Assembly: GCA_937925645.1 (NCBI GenBank)
Contig: CALAMB010000189.1
Coordinates: forward strand, 1 to 64,000
Source: an uncultured Acidobacteriota bacterium
GTDB taxonomy: Bacteria; Acidobacteriota; JAAYUB01
Length of the DNA stretch: 64,000 nucleotides
Direction: 5' to 3'
Position numbers and translations under genes: made by a program. Shown here piece after piece: positions 8,790-17,974 of this stretch (within the stretch, counting starts at the first letter, position 1; the number at the start of each line of letters is the position of its first letter). A model generated the notes under the pieces. The model was not told the origin of the DNA and did not search any database. It saw only the letters and a list, made by a program, of their open reading frames with translations.

Positions 8790-10055
8790 TTATTGGATCT
8801 GGATGTAATTCCCCAGGTCCAAACTCTGGCGGGATTCGATCACCTTGGCCTTGGCGGTGTTGTCAAAAACCTGAATGATGACCGCCTCGCCCAGGATGAT
8901 GCGGGGGATTTCCCGCTTGGCTGTCGCCGCGCGGCTGGCTTCTTTGAAGCCGGGCTCCAACTTCTCTTTGTAGCTGTCGTACCGGTTCGTCGGGTAAAAT
9001 TCGTCGGTCTGCTTGTATTTTCCTTCGACTCGGTACACGGTGCAGATCTGTCCGGGAACCACATTCTGATTGCGGCCCAGGTCCAGATACACGACATTGC
9101 CGGTGCCGGCGACACTCAGGCTGTCCTCGATGTAGATGATGTTGCCGGTAGCTTTCCCGTTATCTTCGATGAAGCGCTGCGGTTTGTGGGCTTTGTCGCG
9201 AACAATTTTCTCAATTTCCTGGAACGGCACCAGGGCATCTCCGATATGAACGGCCCGGGCGGCGAGATCAATCTGCGCGATGGCTTTGTCGTCGTGGGCG
9301 ATGAGCACTTTCACCGTGCCCAGTTCCTGGTAGTAATATCCCACGAAGGCGTTGGTGACCGGGTTGCGAATCTCGCCGGCTGAGCGCAGGATGCTGAAGC
9401 GCTGGCCTGGTGACACGTTCTGCCGCATTCCCTTGTTGATGTAAACGATCTTCCCTTCGTCCAGGAAGCGCTGAATATTCTCGTCCTCGGCGCCGACGAT
9501 GAAGGTGTCGAAAGCCATCGGCGCATGGCTGATCCGCCCCGTTCCGTACAGTTCATAGTCGGTGGCGTAATAAGTGTCGACGTCTTTGACCACGAGTTCA
9601 AGGGGCTTACGCTCGACCTTCGTCGGCGGCAACTGCTTTCTCAAGGCGCCCATGCCCGTTACCGACTCTTCAGTTACCTCTTCAGCTTCTTCTGGAACCT
9701 GGGGCTGCTCAACCAGTTTGGGCTGCTCGATCAACAGCGGATCGCCCGGATAGATCCAGTGCGGATTGGCGATATACGTATTCAGTTCCCAGATCTGAGG
9801 CCAGAGATAGGGGTTGTTCAAGTACTGGCGGGCCAGATCCCACAAGGTATCACCCCGCTGGACCACGTGCACCCTCGCTTCCTGGCCGTACTCCGGCGCG
9901 GCGTACGGCGACCAGTGTCCGTCTTTCTGCTTGCTCAGGTTCTTGAGCGGCGCGCCTTGGGTCGGAACGTTGGTTGCGGGCGCCTGAACGGCCTGACCGA
10001 CCGCCACGGCAGTCAAAAGAGACAGAAGAAGGACAATTTTAGCTATCTTGCTCAT
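8790..10055 (-). CDS. Secreted LysM-domain envelope protein
   Basis: 421 residues with a signal peptide (basic N-terminus, hydrophobic stretch to about residue 20, then GQAVQA). One LysM domain at about residues 60-110 (VVQRGDTLWDLARQYLNN, then WIYPGDPLLI) should bind peptidoglycan. The remaining 300 residues form beta-rich repeats: two blocks each contain a GxxxNVxPGQ element (GMRQNVSPGQ and GRNQNVVPGQ), suggesting an internal duplication of an outer-surface domain. The start at 10055 is preceded by AAGAGG; an in-frame GTG at 10061 is less likely. The gene has its own promoter and a strong terminator, so it is monocistronic. Exact function unknown. Confidence 0.8.
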   Translation of the reverse strand: MSKIAKIVLLLSLLTAVAVGQAVQAPATNVPTQGAPLKNLSKQKDGHWSPYAAPEYGQEARVHVVQRGDTLWDLARQYLNNPYLWPQIWELNTYIANPHWIYPGDPLLIEQPKLVEQPQVPEEAEEVTEESVTGMGALRKQLPPTKVERKPLELVVKDVDTYYATDYELYGTGRISHAPMAFDTFIVGAEDENIQRFLDEGKIVYINKGMRQNVSPGQRFSILRSAGEIRNPVTNAFVGYYYQELGTVKVLIAHDDKAIAQIDLAARAVHIGDALVPFQEIEKIVRDKAHKPQRFIEDNGKATGNIIYIEDSLSVAGTGNVVYLDLGRNQNVVPGQICTVYRVEGKYKQTDEFYPTNRYDSYKEKLEPGFKEASRAATAKREIPRIILGEAVIIQVFDNTAKAKVIESRQSLDLGNYIQIQ

Positions 10056-10112
10056 GACCACCTCTTAGGCAGTAAGCTAATTTATTGTATTCAATTGATC
10101 ACTAGTAATAGC

Positions 10113-10142
10113 AACTTAACAAATGACGATTGTTTTTGTCAA
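10113..10142 (-). promoter_or_regulatory. Promoter of the LysM gene
   Basis: A perfect -35 TTGACA (10137-10142, minus strand), an 18-nt spacer and -10 TAAGTT (10113-10118). The surrounding region is strikingly AT-rich compared with the rest of the window, and it lies about 60 nt upstream of the start codon. Confidence 0.6.
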
Positions 10143-10241
10143 TACAAAATGTGATAAAAGTGTAGCACTTACAAGAAATCTGACAAAATATTTATATCCG
10201 TCCCGTTTGCATACTGAATCAATAGTAATTTGGTGTAAACA

Positions 10242-10270
10242 AACAAGGCCGGGCGATGCCCGGCCTTGTT
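10242..10270 (-). terminator. Rho-independent terminator after ompA
   Basis: A perfect 13-bp stem (AACAAGGCCGGGC / GCCCGGCCTTGTT) with a 3-nt loop, followed on the minus strand by TGTTT. It begins 21 nt beyond the ompA stop codon. Confidence 0.9.
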
Positions 10271-10291
10271 AACCTTCTTGAAAGACTCAAA

Positions 10292-10990
10292 TTAACGAGC
10301 TTCGAGCAACTTGATCGTCACGCGCCGATTCTGCTTGCGGCCTTCGGCGGTCTTGTTGTCGGCCACCGGGTTGGTCTTGCCAAGCCCGATGACGAAGAGC
10401 CGGTTCAGATCCACGCTCTTTTCTCCCACCAGGTAGCGGACCACGCTCTGGACGCGCTTTTCGCTCAGGCCGTAGTTGTACTCGGTGGACCCGATGCCGT
10501 CGGTGTACCCTTCGAGGGTCATCACCATGTTCTTGTTGCCGGCAAACAGGCGGGCCGCCTCATCCAGCGTCGCTTTGGCTTCAGCCGTCAGTCCCGACAT
10601 ATTGAAGCCGAAGTGGACATTCTTGGTGTCGACGATCGCATAATTGTTGCGGGTATCAAAACGGGCCCGCAGATCGGTGACGCCGGTGTTGGCCTGGGTG
10701 GCAAGATCCTTGGCGCTGGTGCCGATCCGCTTGGCCTCCTCGGCCTTGGCGTCGGCCGTGGCGGCCTTGTCGGACACCTGCTCGATGCGCGAGCTCAGCT
10801 GCTTGTTCAGGCTGGAGAGCTCATTGATTTGGCCGTTGAGCTTGGACACTTCCTGATCCATTTTCTGGTTGACGCGGGTTTCCGACGACTGGACCTCTTC
10901 CCGGACGAACTTCTTGGTCGCGCAGCCGGAGAATAGAACCAGGGCCAGGATGGACAGCACCACCAGGATCAGCATAGTGTTTCTCTTCAT
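10292..10990 (-). CDS. OmpA-family peptidoglycan-associated lipoprotein
   Basis: 232 residues. A signal sequence with a lipobox-like LFSGC places the lipidated Cys at 23. A heptad-rich coiled coil follows (about 30-95: SSETRVNQKMDQEVSKLN and onward, then Ala-rich). The C-terminal OmpA domain (about 115-232) carries the peptidoglycan-binding pattern LEGYTDGIGSTEYN, the LSEKRVQSV helix and GRKQNRRVTIKL. The layout (lipid anchor, coiled coil, OmpA) resembles Lpp/OmpA-like tethers between outer membrane and cell wall. The start at 10990 has GGAGG 8 nt upstream and a signal peptide directly after it. It is flanked by its own promoter and terminator. Confidence 0.88.
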   Translation of the reverse strand: MKRNTMLILVVLSILALVLFSGCATKKFVREEVQSSETRVNQKMDQEVSKLNGQINELSSLNKQLSSRIEQVSDKAATADAKAEEAKRIGTSAKDLATQANTGVTDLRARFDTRNNYAIVDTKNVHFGFNMSGLTAEAKATLDEAARLFAGNKNMVMTLEGYTDGIGSTEYNYGLSEKRVQSVVRYLVGEKSVDLNRLFVIGLGKTNPVADNKTAEGRKQNRRVTIKLLEAR

Positions 10991-11065
10991 GATCGAACCT
11001 CCAAAAACATTGAAGTGGATAATACCTTTATTCAATAATTGCTTGGGACTTGCTTTTTGATGCAA

Positions 11066-11095
11066 ATTATGGCGAACCTTGCCTATCATAGTCAA
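11066..11095 (-). promoter_or_regulatory. Promoter of ompA
   Basis: -35 TTGACT (11090-11095), an 18-nt spacer and -10 CATAAT (11066-11071) on the minus strand, about 75 nt upstream of the ompA start codon in an AT-rich stretch shared with divergent truB. Confidence 0.55.
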
Positions 11096-11132
11096 TAAAT
11101 TTTTAAAAGACAATAGTTTTAATGGGAATTTT

Positions 11133-12038
11133 ATGCACCAAGCGCCGCTTAGCGGGATTGTGATTGTTGACAAGCCCTCGGGAATGACCTCTCACGACGT
11201 GGTCGCCCGGCTCCGTCGTTGCGTGTCCGGCATCAAGATCGGACACGGCGGGACCCTGGATCCGATGGCCACCGGTGTTCTGCCCATCCTGCTGCACCGG
11301 GCCACGCGGCTGGCCCAATTTGTCTTGCACGACGACAAGGAATATGACGGGATCATCCGTTTCGGCTGGGCCACCGATACCCACGACCGCGAAGGGGAAC
11401 CGCTGGCGGACGCCCGGCCGGCGGCTTTCTCGCGCTCCGATTTGGACGGCTGGATCGGGACTTTTGTCGGGGACATCGTCCAACGTCCCCCGGCCTACTC
11501 GGCGGTCAAATGGCAGGGCCGTCCGTTGTACCAGTACGCCCGGCGCGGTCAGGCGGCGCCCCGCCAGGAGCGGCTGGTGCGCGTGACGGCATTGGATGTC
11601 CGAGCCTGGGATCCGCCCGACCTTCACTTCCGGTTGGCCTGTTCCGGCGGAACGTACGTCAGGTCGATTGCCCACGAACTCGGAGAATTGGCGGGCTGTG
11701 GCGCTCATCTCCACGCCTTGTGCCGCCGGCGCCTGGGTCCGTTTCTACTGGAGCACGCCGCCGCCCTCGACGAGCTCCTTACGGCACCCCATCGAATCGC
11801 CGATCATGTTCTCCCCCCCGAACGGCTGCTGAGTCACCTGCCCCCGTGGCCGTGTCCGCCGGAGACCGCGGTGCGCGTCCGGAACGGAGTGGAAATCCCG
11901 CTGCCTGAAGACAGCCCGCATCCGGATGGTGCCCGGCTGCGCCTGATGGACGAAACGGGCGCACTGCTCGCGGTGGGCCGGGTGCGCCTCGGGGACGAGG
12001 GGCGGAAAGTGATTCGTCCCGAGATCGTGCTCGCCTAA
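11133..12038 (+). CDS. truB: tRNA pseudouridine(55) synthase TruB
   Basis: Makes pseudouridine-55 in the T-loop of tRNAs. 301 residues. The catalytic Asp is D43 in GHGGTLDPMATGVLP. Also visible are the N-terminal GIVIVDKPSGMTSHDVV, the Tyr-containing DKEYDGIIRFG and the late GGTYVRSIAHELGE. The ATG at 11133 gives the conserved N-terminus; a start at 11079 would add 18 AT-rich-encoded residues without homology. The usual neighbours rbfA, rpsO and infB are absent. The stop codon overlaps that of the convergent M20 peptidase gene by 4 nt. Confidence 0.95.
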   Translation: MHQAPLSGIVIVDKPSGMTSHDVVARLRRCVSGIKIGHGGTLDPMATGVLPILLHRATRLAQFVLHDDKEYDGIIRFGWATDTHDREGEPLADARPAAFSRSDLDGWIGTFVGDIVQRPPAYSAVKWQGRPLYQYARRGQAAPRQERLVRVTALDVRAWDPPDLHFRLACSGGTYVRSIAHELGELAGCGAHLHALCRRRLGPFLLEHAAALDELLTAPHRIADHVLPPERLLSHLPPWPCPPETAVRVRNGVEIPLPEDSPHPDGARLRLMDETGALLAVGRVRLGDEGRKVIRPEIVLA

Positions 12039-13426
12039 CTGTCCTGCCGGACGGGGCATCCGAACAAATCGATCACCCGCCCGATGAACTTGATCCCCTG
12101 AATGAAATCGTGCACCCGGATGTTCTCGTTTGGAGCGTGGATGTGCGACCCCGGGTGGGCCACGCCGAACGAGAGCACCGGCAACCGGTGCGGCGCGCAG
12201 ACATGGTACATTGGCCCGCTGGCCGCCATCATCGGCAGGAACGACGGCTCGGCATGGAAAGTCTCGAGGCTGGCCTGGCGAATCTGCGCCATGTGCTCCG
12301 CCGACGGCTGGTGACGGTAACCGGGGATTGCGCACTTGAGCAGCAACTCCACGTCATCGAAACCGCGGGCGTCCAAATGGGCGCGCAGCAGACTCACGAC
12401 CAGCTCGGGTGTCAGGTCCGGCACCAGGCGCAGGTCGACGTTTGCCCAGGCTTCCCGCGGCATGATCGTTTTGGTGCCGCTCTTCGTATAACCCGAGCGG
12501 ATGCCGCAGATGTTCAACGATGGGTAATAGAACAGCCGCTCCATGAGTTCCCGCGGATCGCTCGAGTGGAGGAACTCCTTGACACCGTATAGTTCGCGGA
12601 AATAGTCCAGATCGAAATCCGATGGCACCAGGCGCTCCCGATCCTCGGCCGAGACGGGCAGGACGTGGGCATCCAGCCCGTCGATGGTGATGTGGCCCCA
12701 GGCATCACGCAATGAAGTCAGGGCGTTGAGCAACCGCCATACCGGGCTATCGATGATCGCCGCCATGGCCGAATGGACGTCGCACCGCAGGGTGCTGCAG
12801 CGCATTTCGATATAGGCCATTCCTTTCAGCCCGAAACTGATGTAGGGATGGCCGCTGTTGTCCAGCACGCCCGATCCCCAAAAACAGAGATCGGCCTGGA
12901 ACATCCCGTCCTCCGCACGGGCCAATTGCTCCATGTTGCTGCTGCCCAGCTCTTCTTCCCCCTCGAAGAGGAATTTAACCCGGAACGGCAGGTCGCCAAA
13001 AACGCGGCGGTACGTTTCCACTGCGGCCAGCGCGGCGTACAGGTTGCCTTTGTTGTCGGCGGCGCCGCGAGCGAAGATATAACCGTCACGGACCTCGGCG
13101 GAAAAGGGGCCGACCTCCCACTCGTTCAGCGGCTCCACGGGCTGCACGTCGTAGTGGTTGTAAAACAGGATGGTGGACGGACCGGCCCCGACCTCGCCGT
13201 AAAGAAACGGCTTGCTGTCCCCGCAGGTGACTTGCCGGACCTGGCAACCCATCCGGAGCATGATCTGTTCGATCAGCGTTGCCGTCGAGGTCATCCCGAT
13301 CGTGTTAGTGATAATTGACGGCTCCCGCAACAGTGATTGCAGTTCCTGAACGTAGCTGGCGCTGTGGTCCTCAACGTACCGGTAGTAGTGGTGCATGGGC
13401 TTGTCGGGTTCATGCTTCCTGTTCAT
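12035..13426 (-). CDS. M20-family metallopeptidase (dipeptidase-like)
   Basis: 463-residue di-zinc peptidase of the M20/M25/M40 family; likely hydrolyses dipeptides or N-acyl amino acids. Ligands are the His in YNHYDVQPVEP, the bridging Asp in ARGAADNKG, the Glu pair in FEGEEELGS and the C-terminal His in SHIHAPNE. A dimerisation (lid) domain sits between, at about residues 200-310. No signal peptide is seen, so it is probably cytoplasmic. The gene starts 48 nt downstream of the DUF362 gene stop on the same strand, so the two may be cotranscribed. Confidence 0.88.
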   Translation of the reverse strand: MNRKHEPDKPMHHYYRYVEDHSASYVQELQSLLREPSIITNTIGMTSTATLIEQIMLRMGCQVRQVTCGDSKPFLYGEVGAGPSTILFYNHYDVQPVEPLNEWEVGPFSAEVRDGYIFARGAADNKGNLYAALAAVETYRRVFGDLPFRVKFLFEGEEELGSSNMEQLARAEDGMFQADLCFWGSGVLDNSGHPYISFGLKGMAYIEMRCSTLRCDVHSAMAAIIDSPVWRLLNALTSLRDAWGHITIDGLDAHVLPVSAEDRERLVPSDFDLDYFRELYGVKEFLHSSDPRELMERLFYYPSLNICGIRSGYTKSGTKTIMPREAWANVDLRLVPDLTPELVVSLLRAHLDARGFDDVELLLKCAIPGYRHQPSAEHMAQIRQASLETFHAEPSFLPMMAASGPMYHVCAPHRLPVLSFGVAHPGSHIHAPNENIRVHDFIQGIKFIGRVIDLFGCPVRQDS

Positions 13427-13474
13427 GGATTCTGATCTCCTTTGGCTTTGAAACGCGCCGCCGGCCGTCCCGGT

Positions 13475-14578
13475 TCATGGCTCCACCAACCGGTACCGAC
13501 GGCTGCCGAGGCCGATCTCCGACGCATATTCCAACTGGCGCTGCCAGTTGACCTCGGGGCACAGTGCGGCCAGTTTGTCCTCCCGCGCGGGACGGCGTCC
13601 GATCTGACTGGCCGCAATCGACTCCTCGGCATTGAGCAGGTCCACCGACGCCTGATCGATCGCGACGGGATCCCGGGAGGCCAGGATGCCGATGTCCGGA
13701 ACGATGGGATCGTCGTTGTACGGGAAGCAGTCGCAATCCGGCGTGATGTCGAGCAGGAAATTGACGTACAGACACCGCTCGTTGAGCCGGCGCACCACGC
13801 CGAAGGTTGTCTCGGCAATCTTTTCCCCCAAGATTTCCGGCTTTTCCGCCCAGAGAATCTTCAGCGCTTCCTCGGGACAGGCCGGGATGCACTCCGCGCA
13901 GCCGACACACCGCTCGTACTCGAAACAGGCCTTGCCGCCGTCGATCCGGATCGCCCCGTATTGGCAGACCGTGGCGCACCGGGCGCAACCGGTGCAGGCG
14001 TCCCGGTTCGCATATTCCGGACGGACGGTGCCGCTGTGCATCAGCTGCTTCATGGCACGGGATCCCAGCCCCATTCCGATGTTCTTCAGGGTGCCGCCGA
14101 AGGCGCAGGCCAGGTGTCCCTTGAAGTGGGCGAGACTCACCAGGGCATCCATTTCGCCCACGACGCTGCCCACTTTGACTCGCTGAAAGTGCTTCAGGTT
14201 CACTTCGGTTTCCAAATAGCTTTCCGATCGCAGGCCATCGGCCATGATGATGGGTGCGCCCACTTGCGCCAGGCCGAAGCCGTGCTCCTCGGCCAGGATG
14301 AGATGGTCCACCGAATTGGTGCGGTGGCCGTGGTACAGGGTGTTGGAATCCGTGAGGAAGGGTTTGGCGCCTCGGGCCCTGATCTTGTCCGCTACTCGGC
14401 GGACGAACGGTGGACGCAGAAACGCGGTGTTGCCCCGCTCGCCGAAACTCAGTTTGATTCCCACCAGATCGCGTGGCTGGATGAACTCCAGTCCCACCGC
14501 CTCCAGCATGTTTTCCAATCGATCCAGCAAACTGCGCTTGTTCGTCAACCGCGACCGAATCAGATAAACATCTTTCAT
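13475..14578 (-). CDS. DUF362 protein with two [4Fe-4S] ferredoxin motifs
   Basis: 367 residues. The N-terminal DUF362 domain (about 1-190) contains GIKLSFGERGN, SNTLYHGHRTN and the HFKGH element. Two CxxCxxCxxxC clusters follow: CTGCARCATVC and CVGCAECIPAC (about 197-240), then the rest of DUF362 with SRDPVAIDQAS. Such proteins are probable iron-sulfur redox proteins; no physiological partner is established. The last cysteine of each cluster is followed by non-Pro and Pro respectively, typical of a 2[4Fe-4S] fold. Start ATG at 14578 is clean. It is divergent from pyk, with 89 nt between the start codons. Confidence 0.85.
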   Translation of the reverse strand: MKDVYLIRSRLTNKRSLLDRLENMLEAVGLEFIQPRDLVGIKLSFGERGNTAFLRPPFVRRVADKIRARGAKPFLTDSNTLYHGHRTNSVDHLILAEEHGFGLAQVGAPIIMADGLRSESYLETEVNLKHFQRVKVGSVVGEMDALVSLAHFKGHLACAFGGTLKNIGMGLGSRAMKQLMHSGTVRPEYANRDACTGCARCATVCQYGAIRIDGGKACFEYERCVGCAECIPACPEEALKILWAEKPEILGEKIAETTFGVVRRLNERCLYVNFLLDITPDCDCFPYNDDPIVPDIGILASRDPVAIDQASVDLLNAEESIAASQIGRRPAREDKLAALCPEVNWQRQLEYASEIGLGSRRYRLVEP

Positions 14579-14667
14579 GGTTGCCTCTGCCGCGAGAATG
14601 GTCGTATGGAACCGGAATCAAAGTTATTATAGAATGGTATCATTCGATCCGCCAACAGGTGATCTCC

Positions 14668-16146
14668 ATGAAGTTTCCTGCCCAGACGCAGCAAACCAAA
14701 ATTGTGGCCACCTACGGGCCCTCCCTGAAGGCCCCGGAAGTGCTTCGCGCCGTGCTCAAACTCGGCGTCGACATCATCCGCTACAACTTCTCGCACGGCA
14801 AGCCCGACGAATTCACGCGCCTGGTTCGGACGCTGCGGCGGCTGGAGCATGAATTGGAACGGCCCATCGGCATCCTCGCCGACCTGCAGGGGCCGAAAAT
14901 CCGGACCGGCGAACTTGCCGACCACCAGCCCGTGACCATCACCACCGGCCAGGATTTTTTTCTGACGCGCCAACCAATCGCCGGCACCGCCCGGGGGATG
15001 TCGATCTCGTACGCCTTCACGCCCGATGAATTCCAGCCCGGCGCCCGGATCCTGATGGACGACGGCAAAATCGTCCTGCGCGTGGTCCGGATCGCCGACG
15101 GCATCCTGCACTGCACCGCGGAAAAGGGCGGGGGGCTGCGTGAACGCCAAGGGGTCAACTTCCCCGGAACGGCCACCCGTCTGCCCGCGATGACCGACAA
15201 GGATCGTTCCGACGCCGCCGCCGCCTTGGCCGCCGGGGTCGATTTTCTGGCGCTGAGTTTCGTCCGGCAAGCGGCGGATCTGCACCGGCTGCGCCGGCTC
15301 ATCGACGCCGCCGGCACCGGCACGGCCATCGTCGCCAAAATCGAAAAGCCCCAAGCCCTCGAAAACCTAGACGGCATCCTGGCCGCCACCGACGCGATCA
15401 TGGTTGCCCGCGGCGATCTTGGCGTCGAGGTGGATATCGAACGGATCGGCGTCCTCCAGAAACAGATCATCGGCCGCTGCCGCCAGGCGCAGATCCCGGT
15501 CATTGTCGCCACCCAGATGCTGGAGAGCATGACCGAACAACCCCGCCCAACCCGGGCGGAGGCGACCGACGTCACCAACGCGATTCTGGACGGGACCGAC
15601 GCGGTGATGCTCTCCGGCGAAACCGCTCTGGGCCGCTACCCCATGGAAACCGTGCGCACCATGGCAACCATCGCGGCCGAGACGGAGCGGTATCTCCGCC
15701 AGATGCCGAATCTGCTGGCCGGTCTGGATCCGCTCGCGCCCGGTGACGATCCGCTCACCGCCATCGCCCGCGCCGCCTACCACGCCAGCCGCGACGTACA
15801 CGCCGCGGCCATCACCGTGCACACACTCTCAGGGCGAACCGCCCGCGTACTGTCCCGCTTCCGGCCCGATTGCCCGATCGTCGCCATGACTCCGGATCCT
15901 GCCACCTGGCGGCGGATGTCCTTGTATTACGGAGTTCATCCGGTCAGGATTCGAACGTCGCGCACCAGCGACCATTTGATGGAGCAGGCGGAAAGCTGGG
16001 CGAAACACAATTTCCAGTTGGAACAGCCGGCCCATTTCGTGATCCTCTCCGGACAGGCGCGGTCTGTGGGCGCCACCAACACGCTGCGCATCGCCACCAT
16101 CCGCCCCCCTCACCGGGGTCGCCCCGTTGCGCCTGGCCGACGCTAA
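14668..16146 (+). CDS. pyk: Pyruvate kinase
   Basis: Final step of glycolysis (PEP + ADP to pyruvate + ATP). 492 residues. Landmarks: TKIVATYGPS, RYNFSHG, ADLQGPKIRTGEL, LMDDGKIVLR (B domain), SFVRQAADL, AKIEKPQALENLDGI (catalytic Lys/Glu), MVARGDLGVEV and the signature block TDVTNAILDGTDAVMLSGET. The C-terminal domain (about 360-480) is complete, with SGRTARVLSRFRP. The start at 14668 has AGGTGA 6 nt upstream; the in-frame extension to 14581 is not family-like. The catalytic Thr/Lys set is intact, so it should be active. Confidence 0.96.
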   Translation: MKFPAQTQQTKIVATYGPSLKAPEVLRAVLKLGVDIIRYNFSHGKPDEFTRLVRTLRRLEHELERPIGILADLQGPKIRTGELADHQPVTITTGQDFFLTRQPIAGTARGMSISYAFTPDEFQPGARILMDDGKIVLRVVRIADGILHCTAEKGGGLRERQGVNFPGTATRLPAMTDKDRSDAAAALAAGVDFLALSFVRQAADLHRLRRLIDAAGTGTAIVAKIEKPQALENLDGILAATDAIMVARGDLGVEVDIERIGVLQKQIIGRCRQAQIPVIVATQMLESMTEQPRPTRAEATDVTNAILDGTDAVMLSGETALGRYPMETVRTMATIAAETERYLRQMPNLLAGLDPLAPGDDPLTAIARAAYHASRDVHAAAITVHTLSGRTARVLSRFRPDCPIVAMTPDPATWRRMSLYYGVHPVRIRTSRTSDHLMEQAESWAKHNFQLEQPAHFVILSGQARSVGATNTLRIATIRPPHRGRPVAPGRR

Positions 16147-16232
16147 ACCGCGACGGTGCGTCCGGTGCCCCCCGGGTTTACCGGCGATAGCGGTTGCGTT
16201 TTCGGACAGGATTTGCTATTGATACCTTCAGG

Positions 16233-17801
16233 ATGAAGATATTCGGGCGCACGCTGAGCTCTGTCCGAAACCGGCCCTCCCTTCACTGCCTGCTGCCGGT
16301 CCTGCTGTCCATTGCCTGCCTGCCGGCGTTCTCCGCCACACCCACCCGCCCGTGCGAGGGCGTCAAGGGCGTCAACATCTTCCTGGTGGACAACTCCCGA
16401 TCCGTCCCCCGCATCGATGCCAAGGTGGAGCGAGCCCAGGTCCTTCGCGAATTGATCAGCCTGCTCCAAGATTATGAAAACCGTCTGATTTTGTTCGGCG
16501 GACGTTCCGAGATCGACGTGGACCTGCCGGATCGCTATGTGAACGACGGCTGGCATACGGATTTCTATTACGGCTTCAAAGCCGCTGTTGAAATCCGCCG
16601 GGAATACCCGCCGGAGTGCGATGTCAAGTTCATCCTGATCACCGACGGCGTCCAGGACTCGTTCGCCGAGGACTACCCGGAAGAGCGGTTCGAACTCAAG
16701 CACCAGGCCCAATCCTTCGCCCGGGGACAAACGTACCAGCTATTGGAAAGCGAGCGGGTTCCGACTTACATCATTTTACTTGGCGACCAGTACGATCCCC
16801 ACCTGATTGAACAAATGTCCATCAAAGCCAACGGCTTGGCCCGGGCCAATCCGTTGGTGGAAAAAGCGTCTGAATTTCTGAAGAACAACGGTTTCCTGCT
16901 GAAGCGTTTCGTGTATCGGATCGAACCCGAAGCCGGCCTGCCGGAAGTCAAACAGATCGTCCGGGAGATCGCCGCCAAGGACGCCCCACGGGTGGAATAC
17001 GCGTTGATTTTCCTGCTTCTGGTCGCGGTGGTCGTTCTGATGATATTAGCCATCCGAAGCTTCCCGGCACCAGGCGACAAGGAAATCATCGACCTGACCG
17101 ACAGCGCCCCGGTGCTGATCGGCGCGGACCAACCCGCCCAGATGCTTCTATCCACGCCGCGGCGGGCTTCCCGGCACGGATTGCAGCCGGTGATTGCCAC
17201 ATCGGCCGCCATTGCCAGCGTCAGCTACCAGCGCCGGATCTTCGATTTCACGTCGCGGGGATTAAAAGACGTCCAGAAGCTGTCGCCCATCTATCGACAA
17301 CTGTTGGACATGGACGTTCGGGAGCTGGGTCGCCATCTGGAACGGATGGAGCGGAATGGAACGGATGACGAAATTATCGCCGCGACCGACCTGAAATACT
17401 ACTGTTCCAACATGGACGCCGACCATATCAAGAACATCCTCCGGGCGCGGGAAATGGAGCGAATGGACATTGACGCCAAGGATTTCCTGATGGCCAAGGT
17501 GTATGTGTCGCTGGCTCCCGACCTTATTCAGGAGATGACGGAACAGCGGATCACCATCAGCATCCCCAACCGGAACATCATCCGGTCACAACTTCAGGAA
17601 GGCCAGTTGTACGATCTGGGACGATACCGGGTCCGGGTGATGGCCCTGCGCAAGGATTCCGCCACGACGGCCCGGCTGGTGTTGGAATACAACCGCATGC
17701 CATCGACATTGGGTTTGAAGCGCATCATTCCGCCCGCGATCCAGCGGGTGCTGCGCTTCCGGCGGCCGATCACCGCTTTTTTCAACGCGCCCGGCGTCTG
17801 A
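16233..17801 (+). CDS. Membrane protein with a VWA-like domain
   Basis: About 522 residues from the ATG at 16233. A signal peptide (hydrophobic stretch ending LPAFSA) is followed by a von Willebrand A-like domain with the metal-site motif FLVDNSRSV (DxSxS pattern) and the later LITDGVQDS. One transmembrane helix at about residues 262-283 (ALIFLLLVAVVVLMILAIR) leads to a cytoplasmic domain of about 240 residues with no motif I recognise. So this is an exported sensor or scaffold with a large inner domain. The start is uncertain: ATG 16233 lacks a good Shine-Dalgarno, and TTG 16194 would add 13 residues. The HlyD/ABC genes follow 173 nt later on the same strand. Specific function unknown. Confidence 0.7.
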   Translation: MKIFGRTLSSVRNRPSLHCLLPVLLSIACLPAFSATPTRPCEGVKGVNIFLVDNSRSVPRIDAKVERAQVLRELISLLQDYENRLILFGGRSEIDVDLPDRYVNDGWHTDFYYGFKAAVEIRREYPPECDVKFILITDGVQDSFAEDYPEERFELKHQAQSFARGQTYQLLESERVPTYIILLGDQYDPHLIEQMSIKANGLARANPLVEKASEFLKNNGFLLKRFVYRIEPEAGLPEVKQIVREIAAKDAPRVEYALIFLLLVAVVVLMILAIRSFPAPGDKEIIDLTDSAPVLIGADQPAQMLLSTPRRASRHGLQPVIATSAAIASVSYQRRIFDFTSRGLKDVQKLSPIYRQLLDMDVRELGRHLERMERNGTDDEIIAATDLKYYCSNMDADHIKNILRAREMERMDIDAKDFLMAKVYVSLAPDLIQEMTEQRITISIPNRNIIRSQLQEGQLYDLGRYRVRVMALRKDSATTARLVLEYNRMPSTLGLKRIIPPAIQRVLRFRRPITAFFNAPGV

Positions 17802-17974
17802 CCCCAGGGATATCAATTCCCGATTACCCAAACAATGCCTCAAGAATCGCGACTCAGCTCGAACGGCCGACGCGTATCGACTCCGGTGGGCCCAATCCGT
17901 CCGAACTGACGAACATGAAACTTTTTCAAACGTTTCGCCGTAATAGACTGAGACCGACAACAGGCGGAGGATTC